This document shows, piece after piece, positions 1 through 6,542 of a DNA stretch of 51,270 nt. Origin of the DNA: UBA6136 sp044350805. Lineage in GTDB: Bacteria; Pseudomonadota; Gammaproteobacteria; Methylococcales; Methylococcaceae. The position numbers were made by a program, and so were the translations under genes. A model generated the notes under the pieces. The model was not told the DNA's origin. It did no database searches and worked only from the letters and a program-made list of their open reading frames with translations. Numbering within the stretch: position 1 is the stretch's first letter; the number at the start of each line of letters is the position of its first letter. Location: the NCBI GenBank assembly GCA_044350805.1, contig JBILGU010000018.1, forward strand, positions 1 through 51,270. The letters run 5' to 3'.

Positions 1-75
1 GGCTTCTTCAGCCTCTTCCATCGATTGAGGTTCAGGTTTCTTGTCGAGCGCGGGGTAAAACGAAGGTTTTTTCAT
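1..75 (-). CDS. Start of a small reverse ORF running off the left edge
   Basis: An ATG at 75-73 opens a frame of 25 codons that stays open to the window edge. The visible peptide begins MKKPSFYPALDKKPEPQ and turns acidic (MEEAEEA), so it is charged and probably soluble or linker-like. No clear ribosome binding site precedes the ATG. It lies 29 bases after the stop of the kinase-like gene on the same strand, so it could be the next gene of that transcript. No function can be assigned, and it may not be a gene. Confidence 0.3.
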   Translation of the reverse strand, partial: MKKPSFYPALDKKPEPQSMEEAEEA

Positions 76-104
76 GATGAGGATGATGCCCATCATGTAT
101 GAGG

Positions 105-758
105 CTAGCAAGGGCGTGAACAGTTACATGGGACGTCGGCAATGATGTCGATGAGCAAGGATCTGATCTGAAAGCTTTGGGGCTGAAAGAGGCGCTTGCC
201 TCCCTCAGCGGCATCCACCTCAATCAATCGATTCAGAATGGATGCCATATCATCCAGGGCCCGCCGTTGGCTGGTGAGGCGACCTTCGATCAGTTCGGAG
301 TCATTCAGCAAGCCGATGGAATGCGTTGTCGACTCCAGGGTATCAAGAGGGCTCTTGAACTCATGGGCGAGCATGGCCATGAAGTCGGTTTGGGCCCGGC
401 GATGATCGCGTTCCCGTTGGTTGGCCTTTCTAAGTCGGGCAAAAATCTCGATAAAAAAGCCACAAATTAGAGTATTCAGCAGCGCCGTGATTCTTACGCT
501 GGGTGTGAACTCAAGCCCCATGATGTACATCAGATAAAGGAAGCTGAGCCCGAGGTGAGCCATGGCTACTTTCAGACCAAAACGATAGCCAAGATAGATG
601 CAGGCCAAGTTGAATGGAACGAAGGGGTGCATCTGATACAGAGGAGGGCCGGTCTTCGTGTGGGTCAGACCCCAGGTCTGGATTACGGCGCAAAGGATAA
701 AGAGAAGCCCACTGACGATCGCAGGGCTTAACTTTCGAAGTAGATCTTGGCGTGTCAT
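105..758 (-). CDS. Membrane sensor histidine kinase fragment lacking the ATPase domain
   Basis: The 217-residue product has three or four hydrophobic segments in residues 10-105 (for example around AIVSGLLFILCAVIQTW and ITALLNTLICGFFIEIF), then a HisKA dimerisation domain at about 120-190. The phospho-acceptor histidine lies in the H-box AHEFKSPL at about residue 132. The protein stops soon after HisKA with an uncharacteristic Cys-rich tail (CNCSRPC). No N, G1 or G2 boxes of the HATPase_c domain follow in any frame to the window edge, about 100 bases away. As seen it could not autophosphorylate. It is probably a truncated gene, or a phosphotransfer partner that needs another kinase. The start is the first ATG; the Shine-Dalgarno is weak. 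Confidence 0.6.
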   Translation of the reverse strand: MTRQDLLRKLSPAIVSGLLFILCAVIQTWGLTHTKTGPPLYQMHPFVPFNLACIYLGYRFGLKVAMAHLGLSFLYLMYIMGLEFTPSVRITALLNTLICGFFIEIFARLRKANQRERDHRRAQTDFMAMLAHEFKSPLDTLESTTHSIGLLNDSELIEGRLTSQRRALDDMASILNRLIEVDAAEGGKRLFQPQSFQIRSLLIDIIADVPCNCSRPC

Positions 759-911
759 CAGAGAGCTACGGGCGCTGGGTTTTTACCGAAGAGCAGGCTT
801 TTCGGATCAACTGTAACAGTTCACTTGGCTTGATTATCCCTAAACATCCCATCCGATGGCGAATCGATCTCTGGATCAATCAGGACCATCCGGGGTTCCC
901 CACGGGCCTAC

Positions 912-1769
912 TTTGATGATTGGGCTGGGTCCATCGGCCAGGATAGCAGAGGCCGCTTCTTTATCTCCTTCAGCGTCAAGCAAACGATAGCACCACTTCC
1001 CAAGACCGGGTTTTCGGTGGGCGTTGATCTTGGGCTCATTGATCTTGCGGTCCTGAGCGATGGGGCCCGGATACCGACCCTCAAGGGGGTTAAGAAGCAA
1101 GAACGCTACCTTAGACGCCAGCAACGCATTCTGAGCCGAAGGCAAGGCTCAAGAAAGGGTGAGAAGAAGTCGAGGCGTTATCTCAAGCAGCTTTGCAAAG
1201 TAAACCGGATCCATTGCCGGGCTGCTGATGCCCGGAGGGACTATGCCCATAAGGCCAGTCGGGCCATCATGGAAAAGGCCGATGTCATTGCGCTAGAAGA
1301 TCTTCTTGTCAGAGGCATGATGAAGAACCCGAGGCTTTCAAAGGCGCTTTCGGATGCCGCCTTCCGATGGCTTCGCACCTGTCTCGAATACAAGGGGCGT
1401 GGGTATGGCCGAACCGTCTGTCACGCCGACCGCTTTGCTGTGACGAGTAAGATCTGTAACGAATGCGACCGTCGGGTCGAGGAGATGCCGCTCTCCATCA
1501 GGATGTGGACGTGCCCCGGATGTGGCGCATTCCATGGCCGGGACTAGGATAGTATCCTGAGATTCGGTGTAACCCCGGGAGTGCGTGAGGGAGCGTATCC
1601 GGGCCCGTGGAGGGGTAACTCCCCCCTGAGGGAAGGTGCTCTGGCCCCTTCGCCGAAGGACTCCGGTGAAGCGAGAACCGAAAACCGACTTCGCCGATTC
1701 AGGGTAGGTCATGCGGCCGAGGGTCAGGACGATCCGAGGCTGTCATGGCAAGGCTGGATTCCAAATTGA
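912..1769 (+). pseudogene. tnpB: Decayed IS200/IS605-type TnpB (OrfB) nuclease gene
   Basis: The frame is open from about 834 and becomes recognisable TnpB near 940 (QDSRGRFFISF), continuing through LPKTGFSVGVDLGL (RuvC-I, catalytic Asp) and VIALEDLLVRGMMKN (RuvC-II, catalytic Glu). The zinc-ribbon cysteines (CNECDRRV...CPGC) follow, up to HGRD (RuvC-III Asp). A TAG at 1545-1547 falls exactly where the family continues with residues such as NAA. In the same frame downstream the reading resumes with a TnpB-like tail (DSILRFGV). The N-terminal third and any initiation codon are missing; the only candidate start is a GTG at 1017 in mid-domain. It is therefore truncated at the 5' end and interrupted at the 3' end. 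No tnpA partner is visible. Confidence 0.75.
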
Positions 1770-1935
1770 ACGTAAGGCTCTAATAGGCTAAACGAAAGCG
1801 AGAACCATTGCTTCGATCATCGAAGATGGGCCCTAATGGTTGCAAGATTAAGGAGCCCGAGTCTAAAAGAGTCTCGGTTTCAGGCGGCTTGAATCTATGC
1901 GGCAAGCTCAAGGCAAGCTGGCGCGCCCAGGCCAT

Positions 1936-1960
1936 CGCCCCTCCCGTTGCAAGAGGGGCG
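1936..1960 (-). terminator. Hairpin downstream of the small secreted protein gene
   Basis: Arms CGCCCCTC and GAGGGGCG are perfectly complementary around a 9-base loop, 17 bases after the stop of the reverse gene at 1977. There is no T-run after it on the reverse strand, so it is a weak or Rho-assisted terminator at best. Confidence 0.35.
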
Positions 1961-1976
1961 CGAGACAACAGTATGC

Positions 1977-2384
1977 TTACCTTTTGACGCCGTTGGTGGT
2001 TCCCAGTACTGCTGCGTCTTGCGCGGTAAAGCGACCTGAGAAGGAGTCCTTGGTTTTCGTCAGCTGAACCTGACCAGCGAAGTTTCCGAGATCGAGTTTG
2101 ATCGTTGCGCTGCAATCTTTGTTGACAGTAATAATCCCGCCGGTCTGGAAGTTGGCTGTTGTGAATCCAGTGAAAATGAACTTGCAAGAGCTGCCTGCAA
2201 TGTCAACTGCACCGGTCTTGTCAGCCTTTAGAAGGCATTGACCCACGTGCGGATCGCCGTTTTTGTTGATGAAGGCGGACTGATAGGTGTCCCAGGTTCC
2301 TTGTGCATCTGCTTGGCGGCAGATGGCCTGTGCGCCTTGAGCGAGGGTCATTCCGGCAATCAGGATTACGGGCAAAGCTTTCAT
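1977..2384 (-). CDS. Small exported protein of unknown function
   Basis: The product is 135 residues with a clear Sec signal peptide (MKALPVILIAGMTLAQGAQA, cleavage after AQA). The mature part is about 115 residues with three cysteines at about residues 22, 50 and 67. Its alternating hydrophobic pattern (FIFTGFTTANF, TVNKDCSATIKLDLG, VQLTKTKDSFSGRFTAQD) suggests a small beta-barrel or beta-sandwich, similar in style to lipid- or ligand-binding periplasmic proteins. The start is supported by AAGGAA about 8 bases upstream of the ATG. The gene stands alone, with about 285 bases of AT-rich sequence upstream. I do not recognise the family. Confidence 0.6.
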   Translation of the reverse strand: MKALPVILIAGMTLAQGAQAICRQADAQGTWDTYQSAFINKNGDPHVGQCLLKADKTGAVDIAGSSCKFIFTGFTTANFQTGGIITVNKDCSATIKLDLGNFAGQVQLTKTKDSFSGRFTAQDAAVLGTTNGVKR

Positions 2385-2669
2385 AGACTAATTCCTTAAG
2401 TTTTGTTTTTTAATTGACGATGGTGAGTCACTACGAAAAGAAAGCACAAAATATGCCTAAATGATTCCGGCCACTCTTATTCTCTCTAACCTATTGTTAT
2501 ATTGTGTGTATTATTTTTGGAGTGGGTCGACTGCTTGTTTTTCTTTATGGAGTTCTTGGGGTGATTGTGGCAAATCACACACTAATAAATTTGCCTGTCT
2601 AATGTTGAGAGCGAAGTCCGTTTCGATCTGATCGCTGGCTCTTTGCTTCCAATGAATAGCCCGTGTTCT

Positions 2670-3962
2670 TCAGGGTTTGAATTTGGTGGCTCTGAGCGAG
2701 CGCCAGGGCGCGACTCGAAAAAGGAGTGCCATCCCGGGCGCTGCCGCAAAAAAGCACATCAGGAAGAACTGCTCCCATCCCATCCCGTGAAAAGCCAAGT
2801 TGTGCCCCATCAGTTGAATGCTGCCACCTTCCACCAAAAATCCCGTCAAAGCGTTAACAAGAGTTCGCGGTGTAGCTGCAAGACTTGTGAATAGTGCGAA
2901 CTGCGTAGCGGCATACGCAGGATGGGTGGCGTTGGCGGTAAACGACACAAAGGCAGCGGTTCCAAGACCGACCCCAAAGGACTCGGCACCAATCACCAGT
3001 GCCAGGCGCCACGCCTCATGAGGTTGGCTGGCCAGCCAGGCAAACCCTAAGATCACGAGCGCCTGTAGGAGTCCAAAGATCCAGAGTGCGCGATTTTCGC
3101 CCAGTCGGATCATCCAGATGCCGCCTAGGATGCCTCCGAGCACGCTTGACCAGAGCCCCGCATTTTTTGCGATCAGGCCAATTTCCGTCTTACTGTAGCC
3201 AAGATCCAGATAAAAGGGCGTGGCCAACGCAGTCGCCATGCTATCGCCCAGTTTGTAGCTGAAGATAAAGGCCAGCACGACAAGAGCGTCCAGCCAGCCC
3301 TTGCGCTGAATGAACTCATGAAAGGGTTCAACCACGGCTTGTCGAAGCGAGGCGGGTGCCTGGTAGTTCCCCTTAGGCTCTTCGACGAACAGGGTCATCA
3401 AGAGCCCAGGCAGCATGAAAAGGGCAGTTAAGGCGTAAACCCAGGACCAGTCCAGGTGGTCGGCAAGAATCAGGGAAAGGGACCCGGGGATGAGCCCTGC
3501 AATCTTGTAAGCATTCACATGAACCACATTGCCAAGCCCCATCTCCTCAGGGCGCAGCAGTTCCCGGCGATAGGCATCGATCGCAATGTCTTGGGTGGCG
3601 GAGAGAAACGCCAAAAGGACGGCGAGAAGGGAAATCCACCGCATGTCTTCCTGAGGGGAGAAAACACCGAACAGGGGAATGATTGCCAAAAGCCCCAGCT
3701 GGGAGAGAAGCATCCAGCTCCGACGTCGACCCATTTGAAAACCATAGCGGTCGCAAAGAGGGGCCCAAAGGAATTTCCAGACATAAGGAAACTGAACGAG
3801 CGACAGAAGTCCTATGGCCTTGAGATCAACACCGCTATCCCGCAGCCAGGCGGATAGAAGACTTATGAGGATGAAAAGGGGAAGTCCCGATGAGAATCCG
3901 GTCAGGATGCAGAGAAGGATGCGAGGATTTCGCCAGAATGGGTTAGTCGAAGTGGAGGTCAT
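2670..3962 (-). CDS. ampG: AmpG-type muropeptide MFS permease
   Basis: AmpG imports GlcNAc-anhydroMurNAc-peptides from the periplasm for cell-wall recycling. The 430-residue product has about twelve hydrophobic helices and AmpG hallmarks near the N-terminus: PYVWKFLWAPLCDR at about 58-71, then GRRRSW in the loop after helix 2, and DIAIDAYRRE further on. The open frame extends to 4079, but I place the start at the ATG at 3962. That gives the usual family length and leaves only a 20-base overlap with the upstream xth gene, which suggests translational coupling. The pairing with xth is not functionally obvious. Confidence is high for the family and moderate for the start. Confidence 0.88.
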   Translation of the reverse strand: MTSTSTNPFWRNPRILLCILTGFSSGLPLFILISLLSAWLRDSGVDLKAIGLLSLVQFPYVWKFLWAPLCDRYGFQMGRRRSWMLLSQLGLLAIIPLFGVFSPQEDMRWISLLAVLLAFLSATQDIAIDAYRRELLRPEEMGLGNVVHVNAYKIAGLIPGSLSLILADHLDWSWVYALTALFMLPGLLMTLFVEEPKGNYQAPASLRQAVVEPFHEFIQRKGWLDALVVLAFIFSYKLGDSMATALATPFYLDLGYSKTEIGLIAKNAGLWSSVLGGILGGIWMIRLGENRALWIFGLLQALVILGFAWLASQPHEAWRLALVIGAESFGVGLGTAAFVSFTANATHPAYAATQFALFTSLAATPRTLVNALTGFLVEGGSIQLMGHNLAFHGMGWEQFFLMCFFAAAPGMALLFRVAPWRSLRATKFKP

Positions 3963-4719
3963 AATCGATGGTGAGGGGCGCGTGATCGGAGAAGCGTTCA
4001 TCCTTGTAGATGGCAGTGGCGCGAAGTGAGGAGGCAAGCTCTGGGCTGACCACTTGATAATCAATGCGCCAGCCGACATTGTTATTCCAGGCTTGTCCGC
4101 GGTTCGACCACCAGGTGTATTCCTCGGCGTCAGGTTTCAATGCTCTGAAGGCGTCGACCCAACCTTCTTGCTCAAAGACTTCATCCAGCCAGACTCTCTC
4201 CTCCGGGAGGAAGCCCGAATTTTTTTGGTTGGAGCGCCAGTTTTTGAGATCGATGGGTTTGTGGGCGATATTCCAGTCACCGCAGAAGATGTAATGCCTT
4301 CCGCTGGCCTTGCAGGCTTTTAGAAAGGGTAAAAAGCGGTCCAAGAAGCTGAACTTGATGGCTTGACGTTCTTCGCTGGATGAACCGGAGGGGATGTAGA
4401 TCGAAACCACGCTGAGGTTGCCAAAAATGGCCTCGACATATCGGCCTTCGGCATCCATGTCGGGCCAGCCTAGGCCCCGGATGACCTCATCGGGTTCTTT
4501 TCGGGCGTAGAGTGCAACGCCACTGTAGCCTGGCTTTTGCGCATCCACGTAGTAACTGAAATACGGGGTGGGTCTGAAGATCGCATCGTCCAGTTGATGT
4601 TCTTGTGCCTTGGTCTCCTGAATGCAGACGATGTCAGCATTCTGCTTTTCCATCCAGGCAAAAAAGCCTTTTCGGGAGGCGGAGCGAATCCCATTGGCGT
4701 TAAGGGTGATGATGCGCAT
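3943..4719 (-). CDS. xth: Exodeoxyribonuclease III
   Basis: Xth is a Mg-dependent AP endonuclease and 3'-5' exonuclease of base excision repair. The 258-residue product matches the family length and keeps the catalytic set: Asn7 (LNANGIRSA), Glu35 (IQETKAQ), Tyr108, Asp148 and Asn150 (GDWNIAH), and Asp245-His246 (SDHAPL). It is the first gene of an xth-ampG pair. Its upstream region is cut short by an insertion sequence whose left end lies only about 57 bases before the ATG, so the native promoter may be displaced or supplied by the element. Confidence 0.95.
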   Translation of the reverse strand: MRIITLNANGIRSASRKGFFAWMEKQNADIVCIQETKAQEHQLDDAIFRPTPYFSYYVDAQKPGYSGVALYARKEPDEVIRGLGWPDMDAEGRYVEAIFGNLSVVSIYIPSGSSSEERQAIKFSFLDRFLPFLKACKASGRHYIFCGDWNIAHKPIDLKNWRSNQKNSGFLPEERVWLDEVFEQEGWVDAFRALKPDAEEYTWWSNRGQAWNNNVGWRIDYQVVSPELASSLRATAIYKDERFSDHAPLTIDYDLHFD

Positions 4720-4775
4720 GTCAGAAGAACAAGTCGGGGTGAAAGAGGCCGGAAAGCGAAGTGAAGACCAGTAAT

Positions 4776-4800
4776 TTCCAATCCGAAGATGATGCTGAAG
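4776..4800 (-). repeat. Left terminal repeat of the insertion sequence
   Basis: Read on the reverse strand this 25-mer is CTTCAGCATCATC, TTCGG, ATTGGAA. It matches the two right-end copies except for a two-base insertion. It lies 20 bases beyond the transposase stop codon. Confidence 0.75.
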
Positions 4801-4820
4801 AATGACCTTTGAGAGGGTCT

Positions 4821-6080
4821 TCAGGCCGCCGATCTTTGGGATCTTTTATTGATGGTTTGAAAGAGTTTCTGGCGCGCTTTTTGGAGCCCCAGTCCTGCAT
4901 CATTATCGCTTTGAGCAGAGGCAATTGCATCTAATTGCTCCAAGGTCAGACCAGGCCGAAGGTCACTGTCATTTTGAGTCAACGATCTGAACTTCTCGTA
5001 GGGCGTCATCATGTCCTCGTAGCGATATTTCTTGCGGATCTTGCCTTTGGCGTCCTCTTCCTCGTGAGCGAAGAAACAGGGCCGGTGATAATTGATATAG
5101 GGCGTTAGGACCCCCTGAGTAAATTCAGACACCAAATCTGCCAGAGGCGCCGGGATATGGGCGTAACCCAGATACTTGCGAACGGTTGAAGCATTCTTGG
5201 ATTCCACCAGCGCATTGTCATTACAGTGCCGGGATCTCGATTTGGTCTGGTCGATCCTCAGCTTTTCCAGCATTTCAGCCACCTTGCGATTGATGTATTC
5301 ACTGCCGCAGTCCGAGTGGAAGTTCCTAATCACAAAGGGAAAGGACTCCATCATCTGATTGGGCGCGGGAACGAGAAACATCTCGCTGATGCGCTCGACG
5401 GCCACAATGCACTGCATTTGAGTCACTTCATCAACGGCATTGATGTTGTAGATGCCCTTGATGCCATCCAGATCACCCTGGTGAACACTGTCGACCCGAA
5501 GATAGCCTGGAGCCCCGTTGGGATAGGGCTTACGCCTGACCCCGATCTGAATCTTAGTAGATCGCGTCTTCTGGAAGACCTGCCGTACTTGGGCATAGGC
5601 AGCTTCTTTGCGAAGGTTGTAGAGATGGCCGTTGGATATGGTTGAAAGCCGTTCATATCGGTGATCTCCAAAGACGTGATACATCCGCTCACAAAGCTTT
5701 TTGGTCGCCGGGCCTGAGAGGTTTTCATGTATCGAATCCAGCTCTGCAAGGAGTTGGACATCCTCCGCGGTGTAACGCGTTCTGAAAAGGTTTTCAGAGT
5801 GCTTCCTCCGATCTTCACAGGTGCCCTCCTGAAGAAACTGGCGAATGTAGCGCTCAACCTGCGCCACAGAAAGGCCCGTTACCTTGGATAGATAGCGCTT
5901 GAGAAGTCCTTTGTGCTCCTTGGATCGGCTCCCATAGGCAAAGCGGCGCAGCGTTTCGGCCATCCACTGATGAGCCTCCTTGCGGTCTGAAAAACCAAAA
6001 ACGACAGGGTCCGTTCCAAGAATGAACTCCCTGACCTTCTCAATGGAATTGAGTTGATGGGTTTGTAGCGTCACGATCAT
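4821..6080 (-). CDS. DDE integrase/transposase of the insertion sequence
   Basis: The 419-residue protein has an N-terminal helical, HTH-like DNA-binding region (residues 45-85, KVTGLSVAQVERYIRQF) and a second helical domain to about 180. An rve-type catalytic core follows, with Asp197 (LRVDSVHQGD), Asp257 (FHSDCGSEYIN) and Glu293 (NALVESKN). The last two are 35 residues apart, the classic DD35E spacing. The C-terminus is basic (KLFQTINKRSQRS). No frameshift or internal stop is visible, so the element could be active. The ATG at 6080 gives full length. The repeats upstream (6106-6164) may also be where the transposase binds its own promoter region. Confidence 0.85.
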   Translation of the reverse strand: MIVTLQTHQLNSIEKVREFILGTDPVVFGFSDRKEAHQWMAETLRRFAYGSRSKEHKGLLKRYLSKVTGLSVAQVERYIRQFLQEGTCEDRRKHSENLFRTRYTAEDVQLLAELDSIHENLSGPATKKLCERMYHVFGDHRYERLSTISNGHLYNLRKEAAYAQVRQVFQKTRSTKIQIGVRRKPYPNGAPGYLRVDSVHQGDLDGIKGIYNINAVDEVTQMQCIVAVERISEMFLVPAPNQMMESFPFVIRNFHSDCGSEYINRKVAEMLEKLRIDQTKSRSRHCNDNALVESKNASTVRKYLGYAHIPAPLADLVSEFTQGVLTPYINYHRPCFFAHEEEDAKGKIRKKYRYEDMMTPYEKFRSLTQNDSDLRPGLTLEQLDAIASAQSDNDAGLGLQKARQKLFQTINKRSQRSAA

Positions 6081-6105
6081 GTCTCCATGATCCCAACTGC
6101 GACCC

Positions 6106-6128
6106 CTTCAGCATCACTTCCATTGGAA
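6106..6128 (+). repeat. Inner right-end repeat of the insertion sequence
   Basis: The sequence CTTCAGCATCAC followed by TTCCATTGGAA is a direct repeat of 6141-6164 and an inverted match of 4776-4800. It lies 25 bases upstream of the transposase ATG and is a likely subterminal transposase site. Confidence 0.75.
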
Positions 6129-6140
6129 ATAAACCCCAGC

Positions 6141-6164
6141 CTTCAGCATCATGTTCCATTGGAA
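6141..6164 (+). repeat. Outer right-end repeat of the insertion sequence
   Basis: The sequence CTTCAGCATCATG followed by TTCCATTGGAA is taken as the right terminus, by symmetry with the inverted copy at 4776-4800. The sequence beyond it leads directly into the rpmE promoter. Confidence 0.7.
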
Positions 6165-6175
6165 GAGGCTAGACC

Positions 6176-6204
6176 TTGCCAACTGCACTTCCAGACGGTA
6201 GGAT
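6176..6204 (+). promoter_or_regulatory. Candidate sigma-70 promoter of rpmE
   Basis: TTGCCA at 6176-6181 and TAGGAT at 6199-6204 are separated by exactly 17 bases, about 40 bases before the rpmE ATG. It lies entirely outside the insertion sequence, so rpmE expression would survive the insertion. Confidence 0.5.
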
Positions 6205-6244
6205 GGGCGGTTTATTTTGGTCTGATTCGTACTAGGTAGACCCC

Positions 6245-6445
6245 ATGAAGCCGGAAATCCACCCCAATTACGCCCCCCTGTCGGTCAACTGCAGCTGCGG
6301 CAACAAGTTTGAGACCCGTTCGACCCTTGGCAAGGACCTTCACGTCGAAGTCTGCGCTGCGTGTCATCCATTCTATACGGGCAAACAGCGCGTCGTCGAC
6401 ACGGCAGGCCGCGTCGATAAGTTCCGTCGCCGCTACAGCCGCTGA
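6245..6445 (+). CDS. rpmE: 50S ribosomal protein L31
   Basis: The 66-residue protein of the large ribosomal subunit has the L31 signature IHPNY near the start. It has zinc-type cysteines at about 16, 18, 37 and 40 (CSCG and CAAC), followed by HPFYTGKQRVVDTAGRV and a basic tail (KFRRRYSR). All four cysteines are present, so this is the zinc-containing form rather than the zinc-independent paralogue. It is a single-gene unit with a good upstream promoter. It converges on the penicillin-binding protein gene, with about 95 bases between the stops. Confidence 0.96.
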   Translation: MKPEIHPNYAPLSVNCSCGNKFETRSTLGKDLHVEVCAACHPFYTGKQRVVDTAGRVDKFRRRYSR

Positions 6446-6542
6446 TTTTTGGGGTCTGCGAGAGGCGCCTCAGGCCAACCTCTCGCCGCTCCATGTCCCC
6501 CGTTTATTACTCTCTTTGCTTGACCCCGTCCTGCGGGGAAAA

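Larger units (their letters stand above)
4776..6164 (-). mobile_element. Insertion sequence with a DDE integrase-like transposase
   Basis: One transposase gene (4821-6080) is bounded by related repeats. An inverted copy lies at 4776-4800 on the left, and two direct copies lie at 6106-6128 and 6141-6164 on the right. All share CTTCAGCATCA followed by an ATTGGAA end. The outer ends read ...ATTGGAA in both directions, as expected for terminal inverted repeats with an internal second binding site on one side. I could not identify a target-site duplication. Transposase type and length resemble the IS1202/ISNCY-like integrase group, but the family assignment is tentative. The element sits between xth and rpmE. 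Confidence 0.7.

Noticed and set aside
2569..2595. GGCAAAT/ATTTGCC hairpin beyond ampG
   Set aside because: Thirteen-base loop, seven pairs and no T-run; too weak to call as a terminator.
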